Positions 16,330 to 24,625 of a stretch of 64,000 bases of DNA are shown piece after piece. Each line of letters starts with the position of its first letter. Position 1 is the stretch's first letter. The notes below the pieces were generated by a model, which did not search any database, was not told where the DNA came from, and was given only the letters and a program-made list of their open reading frames with translations. Source of the stretch: Tahibacter amnicola (lineage in GTDB: Bacteria > Pseudomonadota > Gammaproteobacteria > Xanthomonadales > Rhodanobacteraceae); NCBI RefSeq assembly GCF_025398735.1, contig NZ_CP104694.1, positions 2,381,001 to 2,445,000 of the forward strand. Reading direction: 5' to 3'. A program made the position numbers and the translations under genes.

Positions 16330-17667
16330 ATGATTGCAGCCATTCCCTTGTTCATCGTTTCCGCGGCGGCCGCACCCGACGCACCGGAAAGGGCCCACCT
16401 CACCATTGTCGATATTCGTCGTGCGTCCACGGCCGAGGTCGACGATCTGCGCAACGCCCCCGGCGTGCGCTGGTGGCTGGAAATGGGCGACCGGCTGATC
16501 CTCGCCGGCGACGAGGCGCCCGGCGTCGTGCAGAGGTCGCCCTACACCGTGCTCGGCGAAGTCGATGACGTCGCAATGGAACAGCTGGCCTTGCGTGCCC
16601 GTGGTTGCAAGGAACATTCGGATGCCCCGGGTGCGATGCTGGCACGCGGCGGCCGTTGGGAACTGCGCCAGCTGGGCGAGAACGAGGCCATGCCCGGCGA
16701 CACACATGGCGAATGGCTGGCTGTGAAACCCAATACGGTGATCGCCCGGCAATATCGCCCGGACGCAAAAGCCGTGATGGCGGCCGACCCGACCATCCTT
16801 CCCGTGGTCAATGCGGTCAGCAGTGCGCGCTGGTTCGCGGATGTGCAGACACTCGCCGGCTGGGATCGCTCCAGTTATGGCACCACCTCGCTCAATGCGG
16901 CACGCGACTGGATCGGCACACAGTTCACCGCGCTCGGCCTGACGGTCACCACGCCGTCATTCACGATGCCCTACAACGGCAATACGATAACGCGGCACAA
17001 CGTGATTGGTACCTGGACCGGAACGACCAGGCCGCAGGAATGGATCATCGTCGGCGCGCACTACGATTCCCGGAACAGCACGATCACAAGCACGACGAAT
17101 ACGCCGGGTGCGGAAGACAATGCCTCCGGCTGTGCCGGAGTGATCGAGCTGGCACGGGTGCTCCTGCCTCATCGACCGCAGCGCAGCATTCTCTTCATGT
17201 GCTACGCCGGTGAAGAGCAGGGCCTCTACGGCAGCGAAGCCCATGTGGCTTCGCTGCAGCAAAATGGCGATATTGCAAAAGTAAAGTCTGTCGTGATCAT
17301 GGACATGATCGGCTACAGCGCGGACAACCAGCTGGACGCCACTTTCGAGAGCGACGCGGCGTTCAGCAGCTACCTCGATCGCTTCGGCGCGGCGGCCGCG
17401 ACCTATGTGCCGTCGCTGACCGTGACCCTGAGCACCAATCCGTTCGGTTCGGATCACATGCCCTATCTCGAGGCCGACAAGGAAACCCTGCTCGCGATCG
17501 AGACCGACTACGGAATCTACCCGTACTACCACCGCAGTACCGATACGCCGCAGAACATGGGCGTGAACGCCCAGGCCATGGGTTCGGCCATTCTCAAGAC
17601 CAATGCGGCGATGCTGGCTGAGCTGACCGGATCGACGGACCGGCTGTTCGCCGACGGCTTCCAGTAA
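16330..17667 (+). CDS. Secreted M28 zinc aminopeptidase with C-terminal ADGFQ tag
   Basis: This 445-residue exported metallopeptidase has a short signal peptide (IPLFIVSAAAA). An N-terminal domain of about 100 residues includes VRWWLEMGDRLILAGD. The M28 catalytic domain follows, with zinc and active-site motifs GAHYDS, AEDNASG, AGEEQGLYGS, MDMIGYSADNQ and SDHMPY. The substrate is probably the N-terminus of peptides. The gene at 27966 encodes a paralogue with the same two-domain layout. The last residues, TDRLFADGFQ, match the tails of two other exported proteins here and may be a sorting tag. It converges on the small gene at 17681. Confidence 0.9.
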   Translation: MIAAIPLFIVSAAAAPDAPERAHLTIVDIRRASTAEVDDLRNAPGVRWWLEMGDRLILAGDEAPGVVQRSPYTVLGEVDDVAMEQLALRARGCKEHSDAPGAMLARGGRWELRQLGENEAMPGDTHGEWLAVKPNTVIARQYRPDAKAVMAADPTILPVVNAVSSARWFADVQTLAGWDRSSYGTTSLNAARDWIGTQFTALGLTVTTPSFTMPYNGNTITRHNVIGTWTGTTRPQEWIIVGAHYDSRNSTITSTTNTPGAEDNASGCAGVIELARVLLPHRPQRSILFMCYAGEEQGLYGSEAHVASLQQNGDIAKVKSVVIMDMIGYSADNQLDATFESDAAFSSYLDRFGAAAATYVPSLTVTLSTNPFGSDHMPYLEADKETLLAIETDYGIYPYYHRSTDTPQNMGVNAQAMGSAILKTNAAMLAELTGSTDRLFADGFQ

Positions 17668-17680
17668 CGCGCTTTGCGGA

Positions 17681-18217
17681 TCAGGAAAGCGGCGCGGCAG
17701 ATCTCCGCACGAGTGCCATCGGCGCCGCGAAACTCGACGCGATAGCCATGTCGCGGGTGCGAAGCTTCAGCTGCGTGGCGGTATCGGCATCGGCGGCGCG
17801 CGCGATCAGCATGCCGTAGTGCGGCAGGCATTCGAGCAGGTGTGCATGCGTGCGGCAACAGGCCAGGCGCAGGCGGAAACCGAGTGTGAGCCGATTGGCA
17901 GCTTCCAGGGTGTCCTGCATGAAGTGCTTGGCCATCTGCAGGGGCGGCATGTGTTTCTGGCTGGCGGCCACTTCGGTGGCAGTGGGCATGGGATTGAGCG
18001 CATCGTGTCCGAAGCTGACGAATCCGGCGATGTGCAGGTGACGCAGTGTCGTCTCCACATCGCCCAGTCCACCGAGCTGTCGACGAAGTTCCGACACACT
18101 GTGCTGGAAACCCGTCGCCGCCAGCACCGCCCGGCTCATGGGGTGGAGATCAAACTCGCGGGCGCAGACTTCGCGCAATCCCCGCACCGTCTTGAGCGCC
18201 ACGTCGCTGTCTCTCAT
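17681..18217 (-). CDS. Small cytoplasmic protein, paralogue of the 1.1 kb gene
   Basis: This 178-residue protein is related along its whole length to the product at 1079-1621. Shared landmarks are LKTVRGLREV near residue 8, a GGLGDVETTL helix near 50, IAGFV near 64 and LQMAKHFMQ near 93. The first part could be a winged helix. The second is helical, with two adjacent cysteines (LACCRTHAH) that are absent from the paralogue. There is no signal peptide. It lies 111 bases before the stop of the BenE transporter gene on the same strand. No function can be assigned. Confidence 0.7.
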   Translation of the reverse strand: MRDSDVALKTVRGLREVCAREFDLHPMSRAVLAATGFQHSVSELRRQLGGLGDVETTLRHLHIAGFVSFGHDALNPMPTATEVAASQKHMPPLQMAKHFMQDTLEAANRLTLGFRLRLACCRTHAHLLECLPHYGMLIARAADADTATQLKLRTRDMAIASSFAAPMALVRRSAAPLS

Positions 18218-18328
18218 CGCCGCCTCCCGCCTCTATGCGCATCAGACAGCAGCAAGCGGCGGTCCAACTCCGTCGGCCGTCACGTTTCGTTGCATTCAGC
18301 GCCGAGGAAGGCCGCTGACCTTTTTGCC

Positions 18329-19495
18329 CTATGCGGCGCGCCTGCGCAAAACGATGGTGGCGAGAATGCCGCCGGCCAGGCCCCAGAAGGCCGAGCCGAT
18401 GCCGAACAGGCTCACGCCGGATGCCGTGAGCAGAAAGGTGATCAGTGCGGGCTCGCGTTCGTCCGGATTGGCCAGCGCCGTCGCCAGACCGTTGCCGATC
18501 GTGCCCAGCAGGGCGAGGCCCGCGATGACCAGGACCAGTTCCTTGGGCAACGCGCCGAAGAGCGCCGCCACGGTCGCGCCGAACAGACCGATGAGGCAGT
18601 AGAAGACCCCGGCGGCAACGGACGCGACATAGCGCCGCGACGGGTCCTCGTGCGCTTCCCGACCCATGCAGATAGCGGCAGTGATGGCAGCGAGGTTGAG
18701 CGCGAAGGCACCGAACGGTGCCAGCAGAAGATTGGTGATGCCCGTCCAGCCGATGACCGGCGAGACCGGCACCTCGTAGCCCGAACTCTTCAGCACGGCC
18801 ACGCCCGGTACGTTCTGCGAGGCCATCGTGACGATGAACAAGGGCAGGGCGATGCTCATCAACGCGCTCACCGAGAAGGACGGCGATACCCATACCGGGC
18901 GGGCCACTTCCAGCTGCACGGCCTGCAGTTGCAGGAGCCCCGACGCCAGCGCGATCACCGTACCGAGGGCCAGTGTCACCACCACGGCGTAGCGCGGCAG
19001 GAGGCGGCGCATGAGGAGGTAGGTGACAAACATCGCCATCGTCATGCCGAACTGCGTTTTCATGGCGACGAACACGTCGGTGCCAAAGCGCAGCAACACG
19101 CCGGACAGCATGCCCGAGGCCAGCGAAATCGGAATGCGGTCCATGGCTCGTTCGAAGAGCCCGGTAAATCCGGCGAGGGAGATCAGGATGGCTGAAACGA
19201 TGAAGGCGCCGATGGCCTGATCGAGTGCGACGCCTGCCGCGCCGGTGATGAGCATGGCAGCGCCGGGCGTGGACCATGCCGTGACAACCGGAACGCGGTA
19301 GCGCAGCGACAGCGCGATGCAGGTCAGTCCCATGCCCAGGCCCAGCGCCCACATCCACGACGCGATCTGCGCCTGGTTGGCGCCCAATGCCTGCGCACCC
19401 TGGAAGACGATGACGGCAGAGCTGGTGAATCCCACCAGCACGGTGACAAAGCCCGCAACGACGGCGGGCAGCGAGAGATCTTTGAGGACTTGCAT
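18329..19495 (-). CDS. benE: BenE-family benzoate/H+ symporter
   Basis: This 388-residue polytopic inner-membrane protein has about 11-12 hydrophobic segments. BenE/YdcO features include LPAVVAGFVTVLVGFTSSAV at the N-terminus, TAWSTPGAAMLIT, LPLFIVTMASQNVPGVAVL (a strongly conserved helix), and APFGAFALNLAAITAAICM. It probably imports benzoate or a similar aromatic acid with protons. No benzoate catabolic genes are nearby, so the true substrate is uncertain. The start at 19495 leaves a short cytoplasmic N-terminus; a longer frame adds 29 residues without a ribosome site. Confidence 0.88.
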   Translation of the reverse strand: MQVLKDLSLPAVVAGFVTVLVGFTSSAVIVFQGAQALGANQAQIASWMWALGLGMGLTCIALSLRYRVPVVTAWSTPGAAMLITGAAGVALDQAIGAFIVSAILISLAGFTGLFERAMDRIPISLASGMLSGVLLRFGTDVFVAMKTQFGMTMAMFVTYLLMRRLLPRYAVVVTLALGTVIALASGLLQLQAVQLEVARPVWVSPSFSVSALMSIALPLFIVTMASQNVPGVAVLKSSGYEVPVSPVIGWTGITNLLLAPFGAFALNLAAITAAICMGREAHEDPSRRYVASVAAGVFYCLIGLFGATVAALFGALPKELVLVIAGLALLGTIGNGLATALANPDEREPALITFLLTASGVSLFGIGSAFWGLAGGILATIVLRRRAA

Positions 19496-19717
19496 TCGGT
19501 CGAGTGTATTACGGGCATTCGCCGAGCGGGTATGTCGTGTTGCTATGACAATGTCGGTGCGTAGCAGCGCCGCTGGTGACACTTCTTCGGTGAATTCGGC
19601 GACACAGGCACGTCAATCAGTAGCGGCCGGCCGCGACACAGGCCAGATTGTTCCGCCAGCGGCGTCAATTGCCGAGGGGCGGGCAAAAAAGCGCATTCAG
19701 TCGTACTTTAGTTGCAA

Positions 19718-19746
19718 TGTACACGTTGCGAAACCGCGGCTATGAT
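19718..19746 (+). promoter_or_regulatory. Putative sigma70 promoter of the CxxCH protein gene
   Basis: TGTACA at 19718-19723 and TATGAT at 19741-19746 have a 17-base spacer and match consensus at four and five of six bases. They lie 40 bases before the start at 19786. Confidence 0.4.
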
Positions 19747-19785
19747 CGGCGCGGGTCAGCGTGACTCCAGCCAGTGAGAAGTGCC

Positions 19786-21153
19786 ATGCGCGCATTGATG
19801 CTGTCGCTAGTGGTGGTAACAGGGTTCTGGGGAATGGGACAGGCGGCCGCGGCTGATGAATCGCCCTGCCCGGCCAGTGCCAGCTGGTTCACCGATCCCA
19901 GTTTTCCCACCGAAGTGCCGAACGGATCGAATGCCAGCAACTGCAATTTTCACCAGTTTGCCTGGCAGGGTTTCATCGACCTGGTCCAGCCTGCCGGGAA
20001 CGGGGTGCGCACGTTCGAAACCTGGATGCCTGACTACGGCGTGTTCGTTCCCGCGGGCACTGCGGTGACTCCGTGGGGGCAGCAGCCGGCAGCGCCATGC
20101 ACGCCGGCGGCGGGAGCCAAGGCGCCGCGCAAAGTGTTCCTGCGGCCGCGTACACCCAAGGGCAGCGGGTTTGATCCCAATTCGGATCTCCAGGCCACGC
20201 ACGATCCGCTGTATGACCAGAACAAGCAGGTGGTGTACTACAGCATCTGGATGAACAAGGTGGAGTACGACTTCATCACCCAGTGCGACTTCAACAACAC
20301 CAGCTGCATCACCTCGGCACCGGCCACATCGGCGATCACGGCGGGGGCGGTCGAGCTCAAGGGGGCGTGGCGCGTCTTTACCAGCGATGCGCCGACAGAC
20401 ATGTACACCATCGACGGCGTTGTCGGGGATACCTGCAAGCCCGTGACGCTGGGCCTGGTCGGCTTTCACCTGGTCGCCAATACACCGGAGCATCCCGAGT
20501 TCATCTGGGCGACGTTCGAGCACTATCGCAACGCACCCGACTGCACCAATCCACAGCCGACGCCGCCGGGCGGCTGGTCGTTCAACAATCCGGACTGCCC
20601 GTCGGGCGAAGCCCGCTGCAAGCCCAACCAACCCAAGGTGAATCCGACCCAGGTCTGTCGCGTTGCGCCGCAGGGTGGCGGTGACGCCCAGAACATCACG
20701 AACATCAAGGCGCTCAACGACTCGGTGCACTCCACCTTGACCAAGCTGCTGGCATCGGACGCGAGCAAGTACGCGCCCATGAAGGTGTGGCTCAACTATT
20801 CCATGACGGGCAACCTGTGGACCCTGAACGGCCAGCTGCCGCCCAGCAGCACCAATGAGAAGGGCTCGCTGCTCGATGCCAATACCACCTTGGAAACATT
20901 CATCCAGGGCCAGTCTGGTTCCGGCGTCAACCAGAATTGCTTTACCTGCCACACGCAACAGCAGTTCGTGGACTCCAAGGGCGTTGCCAAGGGGTTCCCA
21001 AACGGCGCGCCGGCGAATTTCAGTCATCTGTGGGGATTTGCGCAGCAAACGGGTGGCTGTGGTGACGGCAAGGGCAGCTTGCCGGCCAGTTGTCCATTGA
21101 CGACGCAAAAGCAGACAGGCCTGACCGGGAAAACCAGGCCGGCGGGTCAGTAA
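19786..21153 (+). CDS. Secreted protein with a single CxxCH motif
   Basis: This 455-residue exported protein has a signal peptide ending at about residue 22 (GQAAAADE). After FHQFAWQGFIDLV come several cysteine pairs and long loop-rich stretches. Near the C-terminus, NCFTCHTQQQF offers one CxxCH heme-binding motif, so this may be a monoheme c-type cytochrome-like protein or a large protein with a covalent heme. A distal Met ligand cannot be identified. I know of similar uncharacterised secreted proteins in Proteobacteria, but no function. An alternative GTG start lies 12 bases upstream. The stop overlaps a weak converging ORF. Confidence 0.75.
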   Translation: MRALMLSLVVVTGFWGMGQAAAADESPCPASASWFTDPSFPTEVPNGSNASNCNFHQFAWQGFIDLVQPAGNGVRTFETWMPDYGVFVPAGTAVTPWGQQPAAPCTPAAGAKAPRKVFLRPRTPKGSGFDPNSDLQATHDPLYDQNKQVVYYSIWMNKVEYDFITQCDFNNTSCITSAPATSAITAGAVELKGAWRVFTSDAPTDMYTIDGVVGDTCKPVTLGLVGFHLVANTPEHPEFIWATFEHYRNAPDCTNPQPTPPGGWSFNNPDCPSGEARCKPNQPKVNPTQVCRVAPQGGGDAQNITNIKALNDSVHSTLTKLLASDASKYAPMKVWLNYSMTGNLWTLNGQLPPSSTNEKGSLLDANTTLETFIQGQSGSGVNQNCFTCHTQQQFVDSKGVAKGFPNGAPANFSHLWGFAQQTGGCGDGKGSLPASCPLTTQKQTGLTGKTRPAGQ

Positions 21154-21374
21154 ACGTAGCGCGCATCGATGAGGCTGACTTCGGCGGCCTCATCGGTGGT
21201 GCGAGGACGGTCCTTTGACGGTGCCGTGTCGTGCGGCAGTGAGATGTCGTCAGCCGTGTCGATCACGCGGCGCGCAAAGGCATCGACACGCAGAGGGTGA
21301 TCAGGGAATGCTGGGTCCGAGGCCGGTTTCTGGCGATTTTTGATCGCAGGAAGGCACACGCGGGCCTGAGCCAT
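21147..21374 (-). CDS. Doubtful small hypothetical protein
   Basis: This 75-residue ORF converges on, and overlaps by seven bases, the gene ending at 21153. The composition looks moderately protein-like (HPLRVDAFARRVIDTADDIS), but no ribosome-binding site precedes the ATG and no family is recognised. It may be non-coding. Confidence 0.3.
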   Translation of the reverse strand: MAQARVCLPAIKNRQKPASDPAFPDHPLRVDAFARRVIDTADDISLPHDTAPSKDRPRTTDEAAEVSLIDARYVY

Positions 21375-21484
21375 GGGCCCGGCACGGCGCGTGCAAGCGT
21401 CGTCCGTACGCAGTAATTCCTGCGCTGGCGTCGCGTTGGGCGCGGCCGCGCGCCAGCCTTCCCTAACGTGGAACGGGGGCGATC

Positions 21485-21790
21485 ATGCACAGCGACCCGG
21501 CGACGTCATCGATTCCGGCAGGCCGCACCGTGCTGCGCCTGTACGTGGCCGGGGATGCACCCAATTCCCGGCGCGCGCGTGCCAACCTCGACCATATCCG
21601 GGAACAGCTGCGTGGTGACGTCGAGATCGAAGTGGTCGACGCGCTCGCGCAACCCAAGCGCGCCCTTGCCGATCACATCGTCGTGATGCCGTGTCTGATA
21701 AAGGTCTCGCCAGGGCCGTCCGCTGCCGTTTTCGGGCAGTTGGCGCATGCCGAGGAGGTGTTGCAGGCCCTGGGCATCGAGGAGCCGTGA
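21485..21790 (+). CDS. KaiB-like thioredoxin-fold protein
   Basis: This 101-residue protein contains a KaiB domain. VLRLYVAGDAPNSRRARANL is the first strand and helix, EIEVVDALAQPKRALADHIVVMPCLIKVSP carries the typical KaiB central run with the Pro-turn, and the end is a short helix. No kaiC is present in the window, so a clock role is unlikely; KaiB-like domains also act as sensory modules, as in SasA. The stop is one base before the start of the large PAS-GGDEF-EAL protein, with GAGGAG overlapping the end of this gene, so the two are co-transcribed and probably work together. Confidence 0.85.
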   Translation: MHSDPATSSIPAGRTVLRLYVAGDAPNSRRARANLDHIREQLRGDVEIEVVDALAQPKRALADHIVVMPCLIKVSPGPSAAVFGQLAHAEEVLQALGIEEP

Positions 21791-21791
21791 C

Positions 21792-24576
21792 ATGGCCGGT
21801 ATGTCCGACGACAAGGCATCGTCACGCGCGGACGTCCTGCGTGCCCTGGTGCGCAAGCTGGTTCGCAGTGAGGCGGCCCGGCGTGCGCTCGATTCGGGCG
21901 AGGTGGACGCGGTGCTTGATCCCACGACCGGTGCGGTGCTGCTACACGATGCGCAGATGGCGCTGCACGAGAGCCAGGCCCGGTTTCGAGTTCTGACGGA
22001 ACTGTCGTCGGATTGGTATTGGGAACAGGACGCCGATTGCCGCTTCACCCAGATCGCCGGCGCCAGCGTGCCGGATCCTGCCGATGTGGCGCGCATCCTG
22101 GGAAAAACGCTGTGGGAGGCATTCAGCGTCGGACCCGATGAATCCGAGTGGCAGGCGCTCCGGCACCGGCTCGACGCCCACAAGCCTTTCTGCGAACTGG
22201 CGTGTGCACTGCCGGCACCAAAGGAATCGACGCGCTGGTTCGAGATCAGCGGCAGCCCCTTGTTTGACACTGCCGGCCGATTCGCCGGCTATTGCGGCGT
22301 CGGCAAGGACATTACAGACCGTCGGCGCGCCGATGAGGCCATTGCGCGCTATGCCCGCCAGCAGCATCTGGTGGCCGAATTCAGCCAGGAAGCGTTGGCG
22401 AACCGCGACATCGGCGCGGTCACCGAACGTGCGGTGGCCATCGTGATGGAGGCGCTGGACGCCGCCGGCGCTGAAGTGTTGCAGCTGTCGGCCGACAAGC
22501 GCTCGATGTCCGTGAAGGCATCCGCTGGCATGGATGACGAGGAGACCGCGCGTTCGGAAACGGGCAGCCACGAAGCAATGTCCCAATATGGATTTGTTGT
22601 CAGTCGCGCCTTGCCGGTCGTCATCGACGATATCGCGGCGGAGACGCGCTTCGTACCGGCCTCGCGCGTGAACCAGGGACGGCTGGCGAGCGGTGTGAAC
22701 GTGCCGATCGTGGGCGGCAACGGCGTTTCCGGCGTGCTCGGCGCGTATGCGACCGTTCCGCACGGATTCGGCACCGATGCCATCAGCGTGCTTCTGAGCG
22801 TGGCGCATATTCTGGCCGCGGCGATGGAGCGAAAAGCCGCGGACGACCAGCTGGCCTATTTCTCGCAGTTTGACGCCTTGACGGGCCTTCCCAACCGGCA
22901 TGTGCTGCGTGACCGTGCCGAGCAGTTGATGACGCAGGCGCGACGTGGTGGCTGGTACGTGGCCATGCTGTCAATCAATCTCGACCAGTTCCGTGTTGCC
23001 AACAAGAGTCTGGGGCATGACCTCGCCGACCAGCTCCTGGTCCATACCGCCCGCCGCCTGAACCTGGTCTGCGAGGGCGATACCGTTGCGCGCCTGGGGG
23101 GCGATCAGTTTGGCGTGGTGCTGGGTCATCTGGCGACGACCGAAGAGGCGCTGCACGCGGCGCAGCGGATCGCGAAGGCGATGGAGGCGCCGTTCCAGAT
23201 CGACCGTCATCGCCTGAGCCAGACGCTCAGCATCGGCATTGCCGTATTTCCTACCGACGGCGAACGCGCCGAGTTGCTGCTGCGGCACGCGGAAACAGCG
23301 ATGTACCGGAGCAAGGACCTGGGCGGCAACGACATCAACTGCTTCACCGAGGACATGAGTTCGCGTCTGCATACGCGCATGATGATCGAGCGGGAGCTGC
23401 GCCTGGCGGTGGAACGCAGGGAGTTCGAGCTGGTGTACCAGCCGCAGGTGTCGATGGAGAGTGGCTGCGTGGTCGGTGCCGAAGCGCTGATCCGCTGGCG
23501 CCACCCGCTGCGGGGGGCTGTCGCCCGGCGAGTTCATCCCGATTGCCGAGGAGACAGGCCTTATCTGCACGATTGGCCAGTGGGCGCTGGAAACGGCCTG
23601 TCGCGAAGCGGTCCGTTGGCAGGTGCTCCTGCGCGAGCCCTTGACGGTGGCGGTCAATGTGTCGCCGGCGCAGGTGCGTCGCGGCGAGCTGGCAAAGGAC
23701 GTCAAGCGGGCGCTGACCGCGAGCGGGCTCCCGCCGGAGCTGCTGGAGATCGAGGTGACCGAAACGCTGGTGATGGACGGGGCCGATACCTTCCTCGACA
23801 CGCTGCGCGAACTGAAGACCATCGGCGTGCAGGTCGCCCTGGACGATTTCGGTACGGGCTATTCCAGCCTGAGCTACCTGCGGCGGTTCCCGATCGACAA
23901 GGTGAAGGTGGACCAGTCCTTTGTGCGCAACGTCGTTTCTGAAATCGAAGATGCATCCATCGTACGCGCCGTGATTGGCATGGCGCACCAGTTGAAACTC
24001 GATGTCGTCGCGGAGGGTGTGGAGACAGAGCAGCAGGCTGCTTTCCTGCGCCGTTGCCAGTGCGACCACGTGCAGGGTTATCTGCTGGGCGTGCCGATGG
24101 CGGCTGCGCAATTTGCCGAATGGATCGACCGCCGTCCACGCATGGGTGCCTACTGGGAACCGCAGGGATCCTCGCGGTCGCTCCTGCTCGTCGACGACGA
24201 GGAGAACATCCGCCAGGCGCTCAAGCGTGCCCTGCGCCAGGAGGGATACGAGATCTACACGGCCGCGTCAGCCCAGGAGGGGCTGGCGATCCTGGCGCGG
24301 ACACAGGTGGCGGTGGTAGTCGTGGACCAGCGCATGCCCGCCATGAGCGGCACCGAGTTCCTCGGCAAAGTGCGCACGATCTATCCGGATACGATCCGTA
24401 TTGTCCTTTCCGGCTATACGGACCTGGCCACGGTATCGGCGGCCGTCAATGAAGGCTCGATCTTCAAATTCCTGACCAAGCCCTGGGATGAGGCTCAGCT
24501 CAAGGAAGGCATCCGGCTGGGCTTCCGCGAATTTGACCGCCAGCGGGCGGAGCGCACGCGCTCCGCCGCGGCGTAA
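21792..24576 (+). pseudogene. PAS-GAF-GGDEF-EAL-REC signalling protein, frameshifted at a G6 tract
   Basis: With one base removed the gene would encode 927 residues. It has a PAS domain (SDWYWEQDADCRF), a GAF domain, a degenerate GGDEF (GGDQF, no I-site) and a full EAL domain: EALIRW, NVSPAQV, EVTETLVM, DDFGTGYSSL, KVDQSFV, EGVET and QGYLLG. A C-terminal receiver follows (LLLVDDEENIR, phospho-Asp in VVVDQRMPAMSG). As given, the frame is lost at six G residues (23512-23517): upstream reads RWRHPLRG, and the rest (SPGEFIPIAEETGLI onward) continues in the next frame. Repaired, it should be a c-di-GMP phosphodiesterase coupled to the KaiB-like protein. It could be a real mutation, a switch or a sequence error. 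Confidence 0.85.
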
Positions 24577-24592
24577 CGTCAGAATCATTCCG

Positions 24593-24618
24593 GGGCGGCA
24601 CGGTGTTCCGTGCCGCCC
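24593..24618. terminator. Hairpin between converging genes
   Basis: GGGCGGCACGG and CCGTGCCGCCC form a perfect 11-bp stem with a TGTT loop. It lies between the stops at 24576 and 24626 and could end transcription from both sides. No T-run is present, so it is a weak intrinsic terminator at best. Confidence 0.5.
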
Positions 24619-24625
24619 GCGGCGA

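Noticed and set aside
17819-19195. Long plus-strand frame opposite the small paralogue and BenE
   Set aside because: Antisense to two better-supported genes; composition is His/Gln/Arg-rich with no motif.
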